Assembly: GCA_038380435.1 (NCBI GenBank)
Contig: JAWZYU010000009.1
Span: forward strand, 65,811,901-65,875,900
Direction of reading: 5' to 3'
From: Ryuthela nishihirai
Taxonomy: Eukaryota; Arthropoda; Arachnida; Araneae; Heptathelidae
Length of the DNA stretch: 64,000 nt
The translations under genes and the position numbers were made by a program. Positions 33,601 to 45,065 of this stretch are shown here, one piece after another; positions within the stretch are counted from its first letter, which is position 1, and every line of letters starts with the position of its first letter. The notes beneath the pieces were generated by a model. It was given only the letters and a program-made list of their open reading frames with translations. It had not been told where the DNA came from and searched no databases.

Positions 33601-34211
33601 TACAGTGACCATACATCCTTTATTTAAGAGGACAGTCCTTTATTTCACTGCTCTGTCCTTTAGATTTATTTTTTTCTAAAATGACCATTTTGTCTTCTTT
33701 TTTTGTGAATTAAGATAGTAAACTGAATATTGACATGCAGTAGATGGATTGAAATTTTTGAATATTTCACAGATAAACACGTATCTTTTAAAAGCATTTT
33801 AAAAAACGTTGAATTTTGCTTGTCTTCCTGGATCTAATGCCCCACTGAACGAGTATTTTGATTACCAAACAATATGTGGACCAGTGAAAACACCAAATTA
33901 AAAATTGAAACATTGAAAGCATGCATTTATACCAAATGCAACTATGACATGAATTGCATACAGTTTTATGAATTTTTAAAGCACAAAACTGATTTATTTA
34001 GAAAAATTCATTCTTGTGAAAAGTATCAAAATTAAATTTTTTAAAATAATATAATTGTTTAAGATGCTATGTATATGCTTATATTTTATAATAAATGTTA
34101 TAAAGCTTTTTAGTTTTAGTGAAACAAATAAATGCAATCTGCTATTTTTTATTATTATGAAACAATTTCTGATTTGTCCTTTATTTTCTCAAAAAAATAT
34201 GATCACCGTTA
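33601..34211 (+). mobile_element. hAT-type element, short copy
   Basis: A 611-bp element with ends TACAGTGACCATA and (right end complement) TAACGGTGATCATA. It shares both ends and a central part (GAACGAGTATTTTGATTA, CAATATGTGGACCAGTGAAA) with the longer copy at 57763-59020. Most of the coding part is deleted. A diverged 8-bp target duplication is possible (AGCATAAT / GCGTAGTG). Confidence 0.75.
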
Positions 34212-34606
34212 GCGTAGTGAATAATTAGCTTCTGCATAAATGCTTAAAGGTAATTTTTTTATACTTAAATTTTTACAGTCAATAAGTTATTACCTAAAAA
34301 CATTACAGAAGATTTGTTCTAAAATGAATTGTAGTTATTTAAACTTTGTCAGATTTAACTATGTATGGAAGTATTTGTCACCTGTATGAACTATTTAATA
34401 TTTTTTGTACTATTAAACTATAAGCTAAAAACCAGATGAGTTTTTAAAATGATTTCTTTTTCCATTCTACTTTTCTTAATGTAAAATATTATTAGCATGT
34501 AGTAAAATGCTGAAGAAATACAATTTCAAATACCTGCAGAATTATTTTATATTTTTACAAATTTAATTATTGTTATTAAGGCTTTGTTGTTTTTATCAAT
34601 TTTTAG
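34212..34606. other. End of intron 2
   Basis: AT-rich DNA up to the exon 3 acceptor; nothing else is seen. Confidence 0.5.
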
Positions 34607-34741
34607 CTTCTCCTAGAAATTGCAAGGCAAAAAAACAGTGTTGCACTTCCACTTATTAAAGCTACACCTGGACCACGTCTCCCACCTGATCGTTATAGTT
34701 TAACAGCATGTAACTTCCGCCTTAAATCAACTATTAAAAAG
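34607..34741 (+). CDS. TAF9: TAF9 exon 3: conserved region after the histone fold
   Basis: Encodes residues 86-130 in phase 0 at both ends. The signature [10 protein letters not shown], then [20 protein letters not shown] and FRLKSTIKK, matches the conserved block that follows the histone fold in TAF9. The acceptor is TTTTTAG ending at 34606 after a T-rich tract; the donor is GTAAGC at 34742. The block is more conserved than the exons that follow, as is usual for the family. Confidence 0.95.
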
Positions 34742-35537
34742 GTAAGCTGCAATAAAATATTTATTTCTCAAATAAATAATACATTTGATTACATTCCTAG
34801 GGCCCAGTGGGCTCAAATATTTCAAATGGAAATTTATTGAAATTCACAAGAGAGTAAAAAATTGCCTGTGGATTTTATTAAACTTATATGTATCTGGTCA
34901 ATCACTTTTGGCAACAGTAGTCTAAACATATTAAGAATATATTTTTTAAAGTAATGCAAAGCAAATTTTTAAAACAGCAATAAAAAAATTCACATTTTCT
35001 TACAAAAAGTATAACTCAATATTTTCAATATTCTGTAACTATAATTGACAATCTCAGCATTACCTGTAGATGTTTAAATGTTTGTGTTTTGTGGAAATAA
35101 TTTTGCTGACATACGTGATTCGAATCGTATCTCTCCAGAAACATGCCAGAGTATTCTAACCCATTGAACTATGTTAATATATAGATGTTTAAACATTTAC
35201 AGGTTAAAATTTATATTAAAAGCACAATGACAAGTTGTTACATTTGATTGTTACACATAATCATTGTAAATATGCCTAAAGACTTAGGCTTTAACCATTC
35301 ATAACTACATACATACCAAACATAATCCCTGAGAATTCAACCCACCCAAAACCATTGTAAAAAAATCAGTTTTTAATTCACATTTTCTTAGAGCTTACAG
35401 ATACTGTTCTACCAAAAAAACATTAAAAATGGAATTAGATTGCATATATAAGATAGGAATTCAGGTGGGTTATCTTAATCTTAAAAATTATCTAGAAAAA
35501 ATAAAATTACAGTTAAAAATAATAATGTTAAAAATAA
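34742..35537. other. Intron 3 sequence; tRNA-like remnant at 35115-35175
   Basis: GATTCGAATCGTATCTCTCC resembles a box B complement and may be an old MITE/SINE trace. Nothing else is recognised. Confidence 0.4.
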
Positions 35538-35727
35538 ATACCCCCTCAAGCAGCTGCTTTGCCACAGAGGTCTGACAGGAGCCTGTCAGTTTATATGCCA
35601 AAGTAGAAGATCTGAGAGGATGGCAGGACCTCAGCAGAAAAACAACACATACGACCATGCCTTATCCGGGGCTCGAACCCAGGTCCCTTAGATCAGTAGC
35701 CAAGTGTGCTAACCACTCAGCCTAGTA
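35538..35727 (-). mobile_element. SINE family 2 copy in intron 3
   Basis: A well-preserved minus-strand copy: tail CCCCCTCAAGCAGCTGCTTT, box B complement GGGGCTCGAACCCAGG, box A complement GTGCTAACCACTCAG. Confidence 0.87.
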
Positions 35728-36099
35728 ATTAATAATAGAGATAAAAGTTCACCAACAGGGGGAGGGTATATCTAATTGAAATCGAAAATGAAAATAAAGA
35801 AGTAATTGGTAGTTAAAGTGTGTGGAATACCGACAAATGGCAGAACATCAATATGATTTAGAAAACCGATTAGGTAAAACAACACCGACACAAACCATGC
35901 TGCAAAACAGACTTGCATAACTGTACACTAATATCTAAAATAAATATTGAAAATAATTGCAGCTCCACAAACGAAAACTCAACTAAAATGCCATGGGAAA
36001 TTCAATTATAAATCTGAACCAAAATAAATTATGTAATATGGATATAAAACCATTACCAGCCACCTGGAGATTAATTTCAAAACACTTAATAGGTTATGC

Positions 36100-36210
36100 A
36101 ATGGACCCCGCTAGAGGGACTACCTTATAAAACTTCAACGAAATGAAGTAATGAGCAAACTACCTGAGGAAGCTTAAGTGAAATGTGTGTTGCAGTGGTA
36201 ATATGTATTA
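36100..36210 (+). mobile_element. Penelope-like 3' fragment (probable)
   Basis: CCGCTAGAGGGACTA at 36109 followed by CTGAGGA...GAAATG parallels the 3' region of the Penelope-like element at 48403-49965 (read on its minus strand), where the same word is followed by CTGAAGA...GAAATG. Upstream coding similarity was not found. The hammerhead-like core here is degraded. Confidence 0.45.
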
Positions 36211-36591
36211 ATTCCTGTGTTCAATTCTGATGTTCCTATGTTACAGTGAAATGTAAGCTTTTTTAACGGGGTAGTTCATATTGGAATTTATTATGTTTTG
36301 GGCATGTCAAAGAATTAAGTAACAGCAATTTGATGGTTGAATAGTAAATTTTAAATAAAGCAAAAATTGAATAAAAGGTTTCTAAGAAAGCCTTTTCCAC
36401 AGCCAAAATCATAGCAAACCAATATAAATAGACAATTGAACTCCAAACTCTCATAAATGGGCATCACTAATTGGCTGAGGCCTGCTGACTCTGCTTATAC
36501 TCATTCAGATTGGCTGAAATTATATGAAATTCGTTATGTGAGTTAATGGGGCCTATGAGAAGTACTCTGTTATGCTTGTCCCCACTATATA
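36211..36591. other. Intron 3 sequence without recognised elements
   Basis: No feature recognised. Confidence 0.45.
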
Positions 36592-37473
36592 TGTAGTAAG
36601 GTCCAAAAGTTTCTGGCCCAAACATGTTAGAACAAGAATTGACTCTGTCAATCACCCCCCCCCCCCTATGTTTTGTTGCATTGCAGTTAAAATTTTGCAG
36701 CTCTAGCATCAGTAGCACTCCAGCTAGTGTCGCAGATAGAAGTGCTGTTGCCCATATTTTAAAATTATGTACTAACTTGAGTATCATGCGGTTATTAAAT
36801 TAAACCACGTTTAGATGCTGTGTACAGCAAATCTTTCCAATCATATTTGACAGTTAAAGAATGAGCTAAGCACTATGGCTGGGGCCATAGCTTAGGGAGA
36901 AATTCGATTGAAGATGAATCTCGTCAAGGCAGACCTGCAGAAACACTCACCCCAGAAGCAATTGCGCTGGTGCAAGAAGAGGTGCTAAAGGATAGACGAC
37001 TGAAAACTAAAGAATTATCAGCAAGATGTGGACTTTCAAAAACCACAGGTGCTTTGAATTTTACATGACCATCTTGGTATAAACGAAGTGAGTGCAAGAT
37101 GGGTCCCAAAACTTTTGAGTATTGTCCAAAAACAATGAAGCATGGAATGCTGTCTGAATTTTTAGCACCCTGTGAAGGGCAAGATAAAGAAGTGATTGAT
37201 TCAATTGTCATGGGAGATGAAACTATGGTTTTGTAGCATGATCCCCTGTCTAAACAGGAATCTATGGAGTGGCATCCTGGATCCCCATGGCCAAAAAAAG
37301 CAATTTCTGCAGTTTTTGACCATTTTAAGGACAAAAATTCAGATTATTTTTTCAGTGATATAGAAAAGTTAGTCGTTCTAAAAATGTATGATTATATTGA
37401 AAAATGAAAATTATTGTTTGATTCTATTACCTCTTTAATACCCTTGGGCCGGAAACTTTTGGACCTTACTACA
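36592..37473 (+). mobile_element. Mariner element, internally deleted
   Basis: An 882-bp mariner with inverted ends TGTAGTAAGGTCCAAAAG...CTTTTGGACCTTACTACA and TA on both sides (36590-36591, 37474-37475). The transposase is a relic: RPAETLTPEAIALVQEEVL (near 36925), KELSARCGLSKT, then after a frameshift NEVSARWVPKLLSIVQKQ, then SIVMGDETMVL (first catalytic Asp) with a stop, SMEWHPGSPWPKK and a short tail. The second and third catalytic residues are missing through internal deletion. A C run near 36655 may be an assembly-sensitive tract. Confidence 0.88.
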
Positions 37474-37475
37474 TA

Positions 37476-38206
37476 TTACTATTTACATTTTCCCAATCAT
37501 ATATTAGTAGGAATTACTACTATTAAAGAATACAATATTCGCAAAATGAAACTTTTTTTTTTTAAACTGAGCATTCTATATTTACCAGAGGTTATATATT
37601 ATTCTTCTAGATATGACAGTAATATGTGAAAAGTTTACACGCATATGGGAAAATTTTATTTGGCTTGTAACTCTCATGGTGCCTATGGCTGGGGCCATAG
37701 CTAGATATGGCTCTGACTAACGGATACTACTTATTGCCCAAAATAATTAACAACTATGGAAAAAATATCTGAGCATACTAATTATTATTTATCTTTAATT
37801 CAGTGCCATGATATCTATTACTGCTTAGAAGATATGCCACTATCAAAAATAAACAAAAGATTGGTTATTTGAAAATATGGCAAAATAATATTTTGCTTTA
37901 TATATGTTACAAATGAAATGTTTGTTTTCATATTTCTCTACTTATTTTTACTTGATAATCATCTACGTTGTGTAAAATTATATACTATTTGTGATTGTAA
38001 AATATTTCAGTGTATACAATAGAACTGATCCATATAATGTAAAATTTCTCTGAAGATAAGTCCCTGGTTTTGTAGGATCCTATTCATTATGTATGTATTA
38101 TATCATTGCTTTATATGTGATGAAAATAAAGGTTTATTATTAAAAAAAAATTAAAATGTCTTATAAATAAGATTGAATTTTCAATTTAGTTTTTTAATTC
38201 TTTTAG
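37476..38206. other. End of intron 3
   Basis: AT-rich, with TATGGCTGGGGCCATAGC repeated once (37684) from the mariner interior (36872). Nothing else is recognised. Confidence 0.45.
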
Positions 38207-38267
38207 GCTAGAACAGGTTCAAGTGCCTCACGACTGAGTATTGCACCTCTTCAGCCCAATAGTTCAG
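38207..38267 (+). CDS. TAF9: TAF9 exon 4: small linker exon
   Basis: Encodes residues 131-150 plus the first base of codon 151 (ARTGSSASRLSIAPLQPNSS). It corresponds to the Ser/Thr-rich linker that starts with KKASTSAGR in the human protein. The acceptor is CTTTTAG ending at 38206. The donor is GTATTG at 38268, weaker than the other four donors, and a Tc1 transposon begins 36 bases past the exon end. Skipping this 61-base exon would shift the frame, so it must be included for a full product. Confidence 0.88.
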
Positions 38268-38302
38268 GTATTGTTTTTATTATGGACAAAAGTAAAATTA
38301 TA

Positions 38303-39426
38303 TGCACAGTCGTATCAGAATAATATGACCACCCACAGAATCGCAGTGTACCCGCCCAGGCACATCACAGAGTGCACATGACAAGGTCACCAACACAGAG
38401 GTATAAGCGGCCGACCAGGACAGATGAACCATAGTGCGCAATGTGAGCACAATGGGCAGAGGAATTGATTTGATGGACATTCAAAAAGGAATTATCATCA
38501 GCTACCACACCAAGGGTGGAAGCATCTCATAAACAGCAGACTTTGTAGGCTGTTCACGAGATGCTATAGTAAGGGTGTACCAAGAATGGACCACTGGCAC
38601 ACTGAGTACCTCCAGGTGTCATAACGTGGAGCCCCAAAGGCCATCGACCCCAGAGGAGAATGTCGCCTCTGTTGACTGGTAAAGGGCAATCGGCATGCAA
38701 CAGTACAGCAATTGACCACTTAAATAAATGCTGGGGCACCCAGGTATGTGTCCCTGATAACAGTAGATTGAACCTTGTTATGCATGGGTCGACGTTGCGT
38801 AAAGGCACCCATGTTATTAACCAAGGTCCATTGGCAATGACGCCTGCAGTTTGCACTTGACTACTGTCATTGGACAGTGGAAGAGTGGAAAAAGGTTGCC
38901 TTCTTCGACGAATCGAGGTTTCTACTGCACAGAAGTGATGGGTGATGGTGGATACGGCATCAGACACACGAGAATCAGCACCTGGACACACTTGTCAGAC
39001 AAGTGCAGGCTGGTGGTGGCAGTGTGCACTCATGTTGGATGTTTACCCTGGTGGTGATGGTGTCTACCAGCAGGACAATGCACCCTGCCATGTCGCTAAG
39101 GTGGTGTGTGACTGGTTCCAGGAACACGACAGCGATGTCTCCATTCTCCCTTGGCTGGCGAAATCACCCAACCCCATAGAGATTTTGAATTCCATAGAGC
39201 ACTTGTGGGACCATTTGGATCAACAGGTTTGGCGTGTGGACTCACAACCACGTCATCTCCGGAACTTCTGTTCTGCTGAAGTCCGAATGGACAGGTGTGC
39301 CTCTGGCAACCTTCCAGGGCCTCATTGCATCCATGACATGCCATCTCGCAGCTGTCATCTGGGCCAAGGGGGCGTAATTCCCATTATTAGGTAGGTGGTC
39401 ATATTATTCTGATAGGACTGTGTACA
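38303..39426 (+). mobile_element. Tc1 element just inside intron 4
   Basis: A 1,124-bp Tc1 with inverted ends around CACAGTCGTATCAGAATAAT (left) and ATTATTCTGATAGGACTGTG (right) and probable TA duplications. The transposase starts at 38452 (MGRGIDLMDIQKGIIISYH) and keeps the helix-turn-helix region (DFVGCSRDAIVRVYQEW) but has stops at its codon 28 and later. FFDES (first Asp, near 38908), YQQDNAPCHVA (second Asp, near 39066) and NSIEHLWDHLDQQV (Glu region) are recognisable in shifting frames. It begins 36 bases after TAF9 exon 4. Confidence 0.87.
38942..39394 (+). pseudogene. Tc1 transposase, C-terminal open part
   Basis: 150 open codons with VYQQDNAPCHVAKVVCDWFQ and SPNPIEILNSIEHLWDH. The catalytic pair spacing is distorted by a small insertion. 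A working Tc1 transposase would need the N-terminal frame too, which is broken. Confidence 0.75.
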
Positions 39427-39428
39427 TA

Positions 39429-39820
39429 TACATCAAAAGTAATACAGATAATCCTTACTTAATGGGGAAGATGTATTCACAGCAGCACCACGTTAAGTGA
39501 AATCCACTTTCATAGGGGTATTATAATATTTCATTGAGAAGGGTATGGCCCCAACCTCAAGGCACCCAAGCAAATAATTCAAAATATTTAAACACAGATA
39601 CATACAATAACAAAAAAATGCTTAATAAAATGAAAATTAAACATAAATTAATAACACCATGAAATTTGTTGGTACTTGCTTCTTAAATTAATGCCCTGTA
39701 AGTTAATGCTTCTCACCTAAAGAAGGAGTCCAAGGTCAATTGCTTGGCTATTTTTTTTTCATGGTATGTAATATTATTTTATAGTACTTGGGCAGTATGT
39801 CCTAACTATGTTTCACAGTA
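39429..39820. other. Intron 4 sequence without recognised elements
   Basis: No feature recognised. Confidence 0.45.
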
Positions 39821-40498
39821 CAGTGGGGCCTCGACTTACCTTAACATTGACATCCAATATTCTTATGAACTGATTTACTTTCCATAAGAGCTTTCATTTT
39901 AAGGACCAATGATATTTGCAGAAACTGATGGCTTTCCAATACAACTTGGAATGAAGAATGGGTGGAAATTACCAGATGTGTGGGTGGAATTTTGGCCAAT
40001 CAGGGTGCGGAACATTTCTCATAAGATTGTTCTTGATCAATCAGCATCTTGTTTTGTTCAGCACAACATCTCTGCTTTGTTTTGAAATACATAATGTGTT
40101 GTTATTCTTTATCTTCTGTTTGATGTGGTTGTTCAATATAAACAGAGTGCATTTTTGTGATTTATAATTAAATTGTGGTATTTTTGAATTACCACCTACC
40201 CACTACACCACCATCAGTTTCAACAGTCCTGCACTTAAAGTCTAAGGTAAATGTAATTTGTTGTATTTTTAATTTTTAGATTTTTATAACTCTTTATTAA
40301 ATATTCTTCATGAAACACTCATTTTTAATGTAAAACTCAAGTAAGAAATACTTATTTTTATGTGTTGTTGGGGGTTGCCTGTCAAGAGTGTGGAATGAAT
40401 TGCAGGAAATTAATGTATTATTAATTTCACTGTACAATATTTTCAACATACAATGGGTTTTGTGGAACGGATTACCTTCGGATGTTGGGGCCCCATTG
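39821..40498. mobile_element. TA-flanked MITE, pogo/Tigger-like
   Basis: A 678-bp element with ends CAGTGGGGCCTCGACTTACC and (right complement) CAATGGGGCCCCAACATCCG, and TA at 39819-39820 and 40499-40500. CAGTGGNNCCTCGACTTA-type ends are typical of pogo/Tigger relatives. No transposase is seen. Confidence 0.72.
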
Positions 40499-40500
40499 TA

Positions 40501-41315
40501 CTCTCATGTGTGAAGTCATGGTTTCATGTGACCGAGAGAGAGAGAGGCCCAGCTATTTTTTTCACTGTGCTCAACCAAAAAACTTAAGAATTTTTTTTTC
40601 CCCATACTGAAATACCGTATGCATATTTTTTCTTTAAATATGCAGCCAAAAGTTATGGTGTACAGCTTATTCCATGACATAATTGGCAATGATTCTTATT
40701 TGAAGCACAATCTTAACAATTTAAGATGACAAAAGCAATGTAGAGGAGAGTAACTTTAACTGCAATTAACAAAGAACATTATGTTTAGATTTCAATACGA
40801 TGTTTGTTTTTTTACACTCAACATGTATACTTTCATATTTCAATAAAATCAGTCCTTGTTACTATAATAAATGTTTCTTCCTTCAAAATGGAAATGTGTA
40901 GCTTATTCATTGACATGGGCATCTTATAAAAACATGCAGAGCTAATATAATAATTTTGATTGGATTAAAGTTGTACTCTGTCCTCACTTCTTGATCTATA
41001 CTTACCCAGATTACATATCACATTAATGCCCTGAAGATCAGAAAGGACTTCAGCTGACCATTTCTAGAAAAAACACCTGGCAAAGGCCACATCTAAATTC
41101 TTTACCTAGATTTGAAGGCTGCAAATATGCATCTAAATGGTATATACAACTTGAACCTCTATCCTCACCCTCCCCACTCTGAACAATTAATTGCAAATCA
41201 GAAGCTCCCTTGAAGCTTCAGAGTGAGGGAGGTCACACTCATAGTTTAGAAAGCTTCCTTGGTCTCTGAGTCATGATTGACATTGCTACAGGAATGGGCC
41301 TTGTGCATATTTAAA
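40501..41315. other. Intron 4 sequence without recognised elements
   Basis: A GA run near 40532 and two related GTGTAGCTTATTC-like words (40660, 40895) suggest an old repeat, not classified. Confidence 0.4.
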
Positions 41316-42475
41316 CCCTTCCAATGTCCATGTCATCTGTATATGTTTTTAGTACAACAACAAAAAAAACGATTTTTAAAAAAATAAAAATTGGTGTAAT
41401 TTTCTTACATATATAACTTATAAAAATATATAATTCAGGTTTCAAAAATAATACTTTGTTTTTTAATTTGATGCATATTTTATTAAAGTACAATATAAAT
41501 AATTTTATAAAGCCATCTTATTGCCATTTCTTCGAAGTACTAAACAGTATTGCTGATTTGCTTGCTAACGTTCCTATTTGCTGAAGCAACCTCCTGATTT
41601 AAGCTCACAAGTTTGATTTGAACTATTATCAACAAATATTTCTTTAAATTTTCGAAAATCTCCTAAAAAAATTAGCAAAAAAAATTACTATTTTTAAAAA
41701 CAATAGATTTTGGAAGTAATTACAAAATACGTACCACATTTTTTTTTCCGTTTCACACTCTTTTCTGTCATAAACTTAAATCAGTATTCCCAAGTTATTT
41801 TTATCATTTTTCCCAGCATTCTATGCATCTTTTCTGCCTTCAAAATTGAAACTGGAAGTAAACACATCCTTCTTAGAAATTCTGGTTGCAGCTGCATTTA
41901 ATTAGTTATGCTTCACAAGGCAAACAAGACGCAGGTGCTCTGTTGCATGTGCTATATTGTGTTGTTTACAGTTTTGGTCCAGCATATTGGATACTCTTTG
42001 CCAAGTTAGTATTTTTTTTATATTTAAACCTTAGTTAGTTTTAATTTCAGTAGATTTATTTTTGGAAATTAGTGATCTTTTGGCTGATTGATAAGTATTG
42101 ATTTTTTTTTTGTGCTCCATCATATGGCTGGCCACAACTTGTTTCTATGGATATTTTAACATTGCATTAGGCTATATGTTAATTTTTATTTTATTATTTA
42201 TTACTTTTACAGTAAAACTTTGATCTAGTATCATTTTCTGAAAATAAATGAAGTCTTGGATATGGAAGCAAATTAATTTCTGTATATTTACTTTCGTTAA
42301 CTATTTTTAGATCAGCTGATTGATCAATCTTTATGAATTATGCTAGATCGGAGGCAGGCTTAAAAGTTGTGGATATTTTATTTAACATCCCATTAAGTTA
42401 TATGTAATTTTTCTTTTATTATTTTGTTTTTTTTTTAATAAAAAAATTTGAGCTTGTACCGTTTTCTGAAATTGA

Positions 42476-42700
42476 ATGTCTTGGATACGGAAGCAAATAG
42501 ACTTCCTTGCTACGGAAATCGGCCATCATTTGGGAGGGCAATTTCGGGAAGATCTAGTTCTTGGTGTACAAACCTTTGTGCACTTAGCCAAGATTGCCAA
42601 CACCCAAAGAAAAAAATTCATAATGTTTGATAAAAAAAAAGCAGCCAAGGAAATTTTTTTTCTATTTCATAACCAGTTCAGAAAATTCCATGAATATTAG
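42476..42700 (+). CDS. Unrecognised ORF remnant inside element C
   Basis: 74 codons, containing IDFLATEIGHHLGGQFREDL, TFVHLAKIANTQRKKF and FHNQFRKFHEY. The same region is present in element A (complement of about 5980-6250) with stops, so it predates the two insertions. I do not recognise a family. It could be a remnant of a transposase or of a captured sequence; it has a run of Lys codons and no other obvious feature. Coding status is uncertain. Confidence 0.3.
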   Translation: MSWIRKQIDFLATEIGHHLGGQFREDLVLGVQTFVHLAKIANTQRKKFIMFDKKKAAKEIFFLFHNQFRKFHEY

Positions 42701-43195
42701 AAGGCCAAGTCACATTGTATAGCACTGGCTGTGTTTAAAATATATATAAAAAGAATCATTAAAAGAAATAAAAATCATATTTCAGGTTGAATATTATATT
42801 ATTCGGGAGGAAATTTCCTTTCAATAAATATATAATTTAACTATTTTTATTCACCAGGTTTTCCAAAGTGAAGCCTTAATTGTGTAGTGCGATCTTTTTT
42901 TCACCCTATCACATTGAAAAAGGCTTATTGAAATCAATATGCTTGGAAATTTATTTATATTATTTATTTTTTTATAAAATTCGTAATTAAATTCTGTTTA
43001 ATTTGATATATAACATGGCCTATTTGTGTTGATTGGTTATTTTTTTTTTAATTTTAAAGTTGACTTGTTTATTTGACTCAGCACAATTGGGTAAAAGCCT
43101 GGAATTTTCTCAAAGTATGGTATCGAGAAAAAAATTACGAAACAGGAGAAATATTTACTTAAAACCCCAAAAAAATTTTTTGTTATTCAGAAATA

Positions 43196-44723
43196 CACTG
43201 CTCACAAAAATTAGGGGATATTTCAAAATGAATATGAAGCGATAAAAAAAAGAAGCATTTGATTTTTTTTTATTAAACAAGAATATCAGAAAAGCAAACG
43301 ACAAGTCAAAGAAAGTTGTTCGATTATACAAATGAGATGCAAAACCAACTTTTATTTCATTGGTGAAAATGCACTATGCAAAAGGCTGAAAGTACTGGAG
43401 TATCTGCATGTTCCCTGATCTTGAAAGTGCACATCCTTCAATTTCCCAGCCCTTACAATGCCCCTGCAACACGATTTGCCTGAATGCGAAGCCTGGAGAG
43501 CCATAGGATGTCTTGAAGCTGGTCAAACACAGACGACAGTGGCAACAGCACTTGGAACATCCCAAAGCGTGATTAGCAGACTGTGAAATCACTTTCAACA
43601 GACTGGCCCTGTACAAAGAAGATGAGGGCAGGGTTGCCCATCTGCCACAACAGCAAGAGTTGACCGCTACTTGACCTTATTGGCAAGAAGGAACAGGCGC
43701 AGCAATGCAACAGAGCTGTGGGGACAGTTTCTTCCTGCCACTAGACGACGGATATACACCCAGACCATACAAAATCGGCTCCATCGTGTTGGATTGCATG
43801 CCCGGCGGCCAATGGTATGCATTCCATTATCTGCTGAACACTGTAGAACCCATAGAAGGTGGGCTGATGAGCATCGTCATTGGACCCGTGATGAGTGGTC
43901 AACTGTCCTCTTCTCTGATGAGTTACGGTTCAGTCTGCAGCCTGACAATCATCGTGTCCTGATCTGACGTGAACAAGGAACATGGGAGAATCCAAGTTTG
44001 ATGCGAGAAAGGGACTCCTTCAGTGTTGGTGGAATCATGGTGTGGCATCAGCATTGGTGGTCGTACCGACCTCTACGTCATCAGAAATGGATCGCTGTCT
44101 GCTATCAGATATCAAGATGAGGTCCTGCACCCTGTAGTAGTACCCTATGCTGGAGCAGTTGGAAACAACTTTTTTTTCATGGACGATAATAAAAGGCCCC
44201 ACCGTGCACATCTCGTTAACAACATGCTTCAGGAGGCAGGAATCGAACGCATGGACTGGCCTTCAAGTTCTCCAGACCTGAATCCCATTGAACATACTTG
44301 GGATGCACTGGGAAGACGTCTGGCAAACCGTCCAATGTCTCCCACAACACTTCTTGAGCTGGAAGTTGCCCTGGAGCAAGAGTGGCAGAGGATCCCACAA
44401 GAACTGCTGGACATTCTGATCCTGTCCATGCCCCATCGCTGTCAGTGTGTGTTGGTAGTCTTGGGTGGACCATACACCCTACTGAACAGTCAATGTGTGG
44501 CACTCTCGTCCACTTTGACATGCTTCTGTTCATCCCCACCAATATGTCACTTGCTACTCAATCATGACAATTGAGTTTGCATCTCATTTGCATAATCGAA
44601 CAACTTCCTTTGACTTGTCGTTTGCTTTTCTGATGTTCTTGCGTAATAAAAAAAAATTCAAATGCTTCATTTTTTATCGCTTCATATTCATTTTGAAATA
44701 TTCCCTAATTTTTGTGAGCAGTG
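43196..44723 (+). mobile_element. Tc1 element with ~150-bp inverted ends
   Basis: A 1,528-bp element starting CACTGCTCACAAAAATTAGG and ending with the complement, inverted repeats running about 150 bp each (to about 43345 and from about 44577). TA flanks it on both sides (43194-43195, 44724-44725). The empty site is readable in element A (TTCAGAAATATATATAGCC), so the insertion point is exact. It contains one transposase pseudogene. Confidence 0.93.
43458..44574 (+). pseudogene. Tc1 transposase of the 43196 element
   Basis: Starts MPLQHDLPECEAWRAIGCLE. A helix-turn-helix follows (TTVATALGTSQSVISRL), then a TGA where Trp is expected, and a second TGA a few codons on. The middle is open (43671-43967: TQTIQNRLHRVGLHARRP, VLFSDELRFSLQ with the first Asp). 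After one more TGA and a +1 frameshift, the C-terminal part is open (44023-44574) with FMDDNKRPHRAH (second Asp) and SSPDLNPIEHTWDALGRR (Glu). So the catalytic triad is present but spread over two frames. Damage is light: about three stops and one frameshift, which makes it one of the younger elements. Confidence 0.88.
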
Positions 44724-45065
44724 TATATAGAGCTATTCTATTCGTGTGCATTGTAATCATTTCTGTATATTAGTTGGTTTTTTTTTATTTTTGTGTTGCC
44801 AGATGCATTTTTTTACTACATGACTCTAAAAAAAGTCATTAAAATAAAACATTGTTTTGTTTTTGTTAAATACTTGATTTTTCAGAAAATCCAGAATTAA
44901 ATGCTGATTAATTTGGTATACAACATGTCATAATTCCTTTCATTAGTTATTTGGCAAAAAAAGTTCTAAAGTTAAGGTTTGTTTTTTTTTGGCTGAGCAT
45001 AGTGAGAAAATAGCTTGGCCTCTGGATGGAAACCTGTTTTTCAGCCTGGACACTGGAAGGGCTAA

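Larger units (their letters stand above)
41316..45061 (+). mobile_element. piggyBac-type element C (with a Tc1 inside)
   Basis: Ends CCCTTCCAATGTCCATG and CCTGGACACTGGAAGGG; the flanks are TTAA plus one A at the left and CTAA at the right, so the target site has mutated. Without the Tc1 (43196-44723) it is about 2.2 kb. It parallels element A in inverted order, with an extra internal duplication (about 42030-42340 against 42350-42480). Element C keeps an open 74-codon frame (42476-42700) that is broken in A. Confidence 0.85.

Noticed and set aside
36924..37334. 136-codon minus-strand open frame
   Set aside because: It is the antisense shadow of the mariner transposase, whose motifs are on the plus strand.
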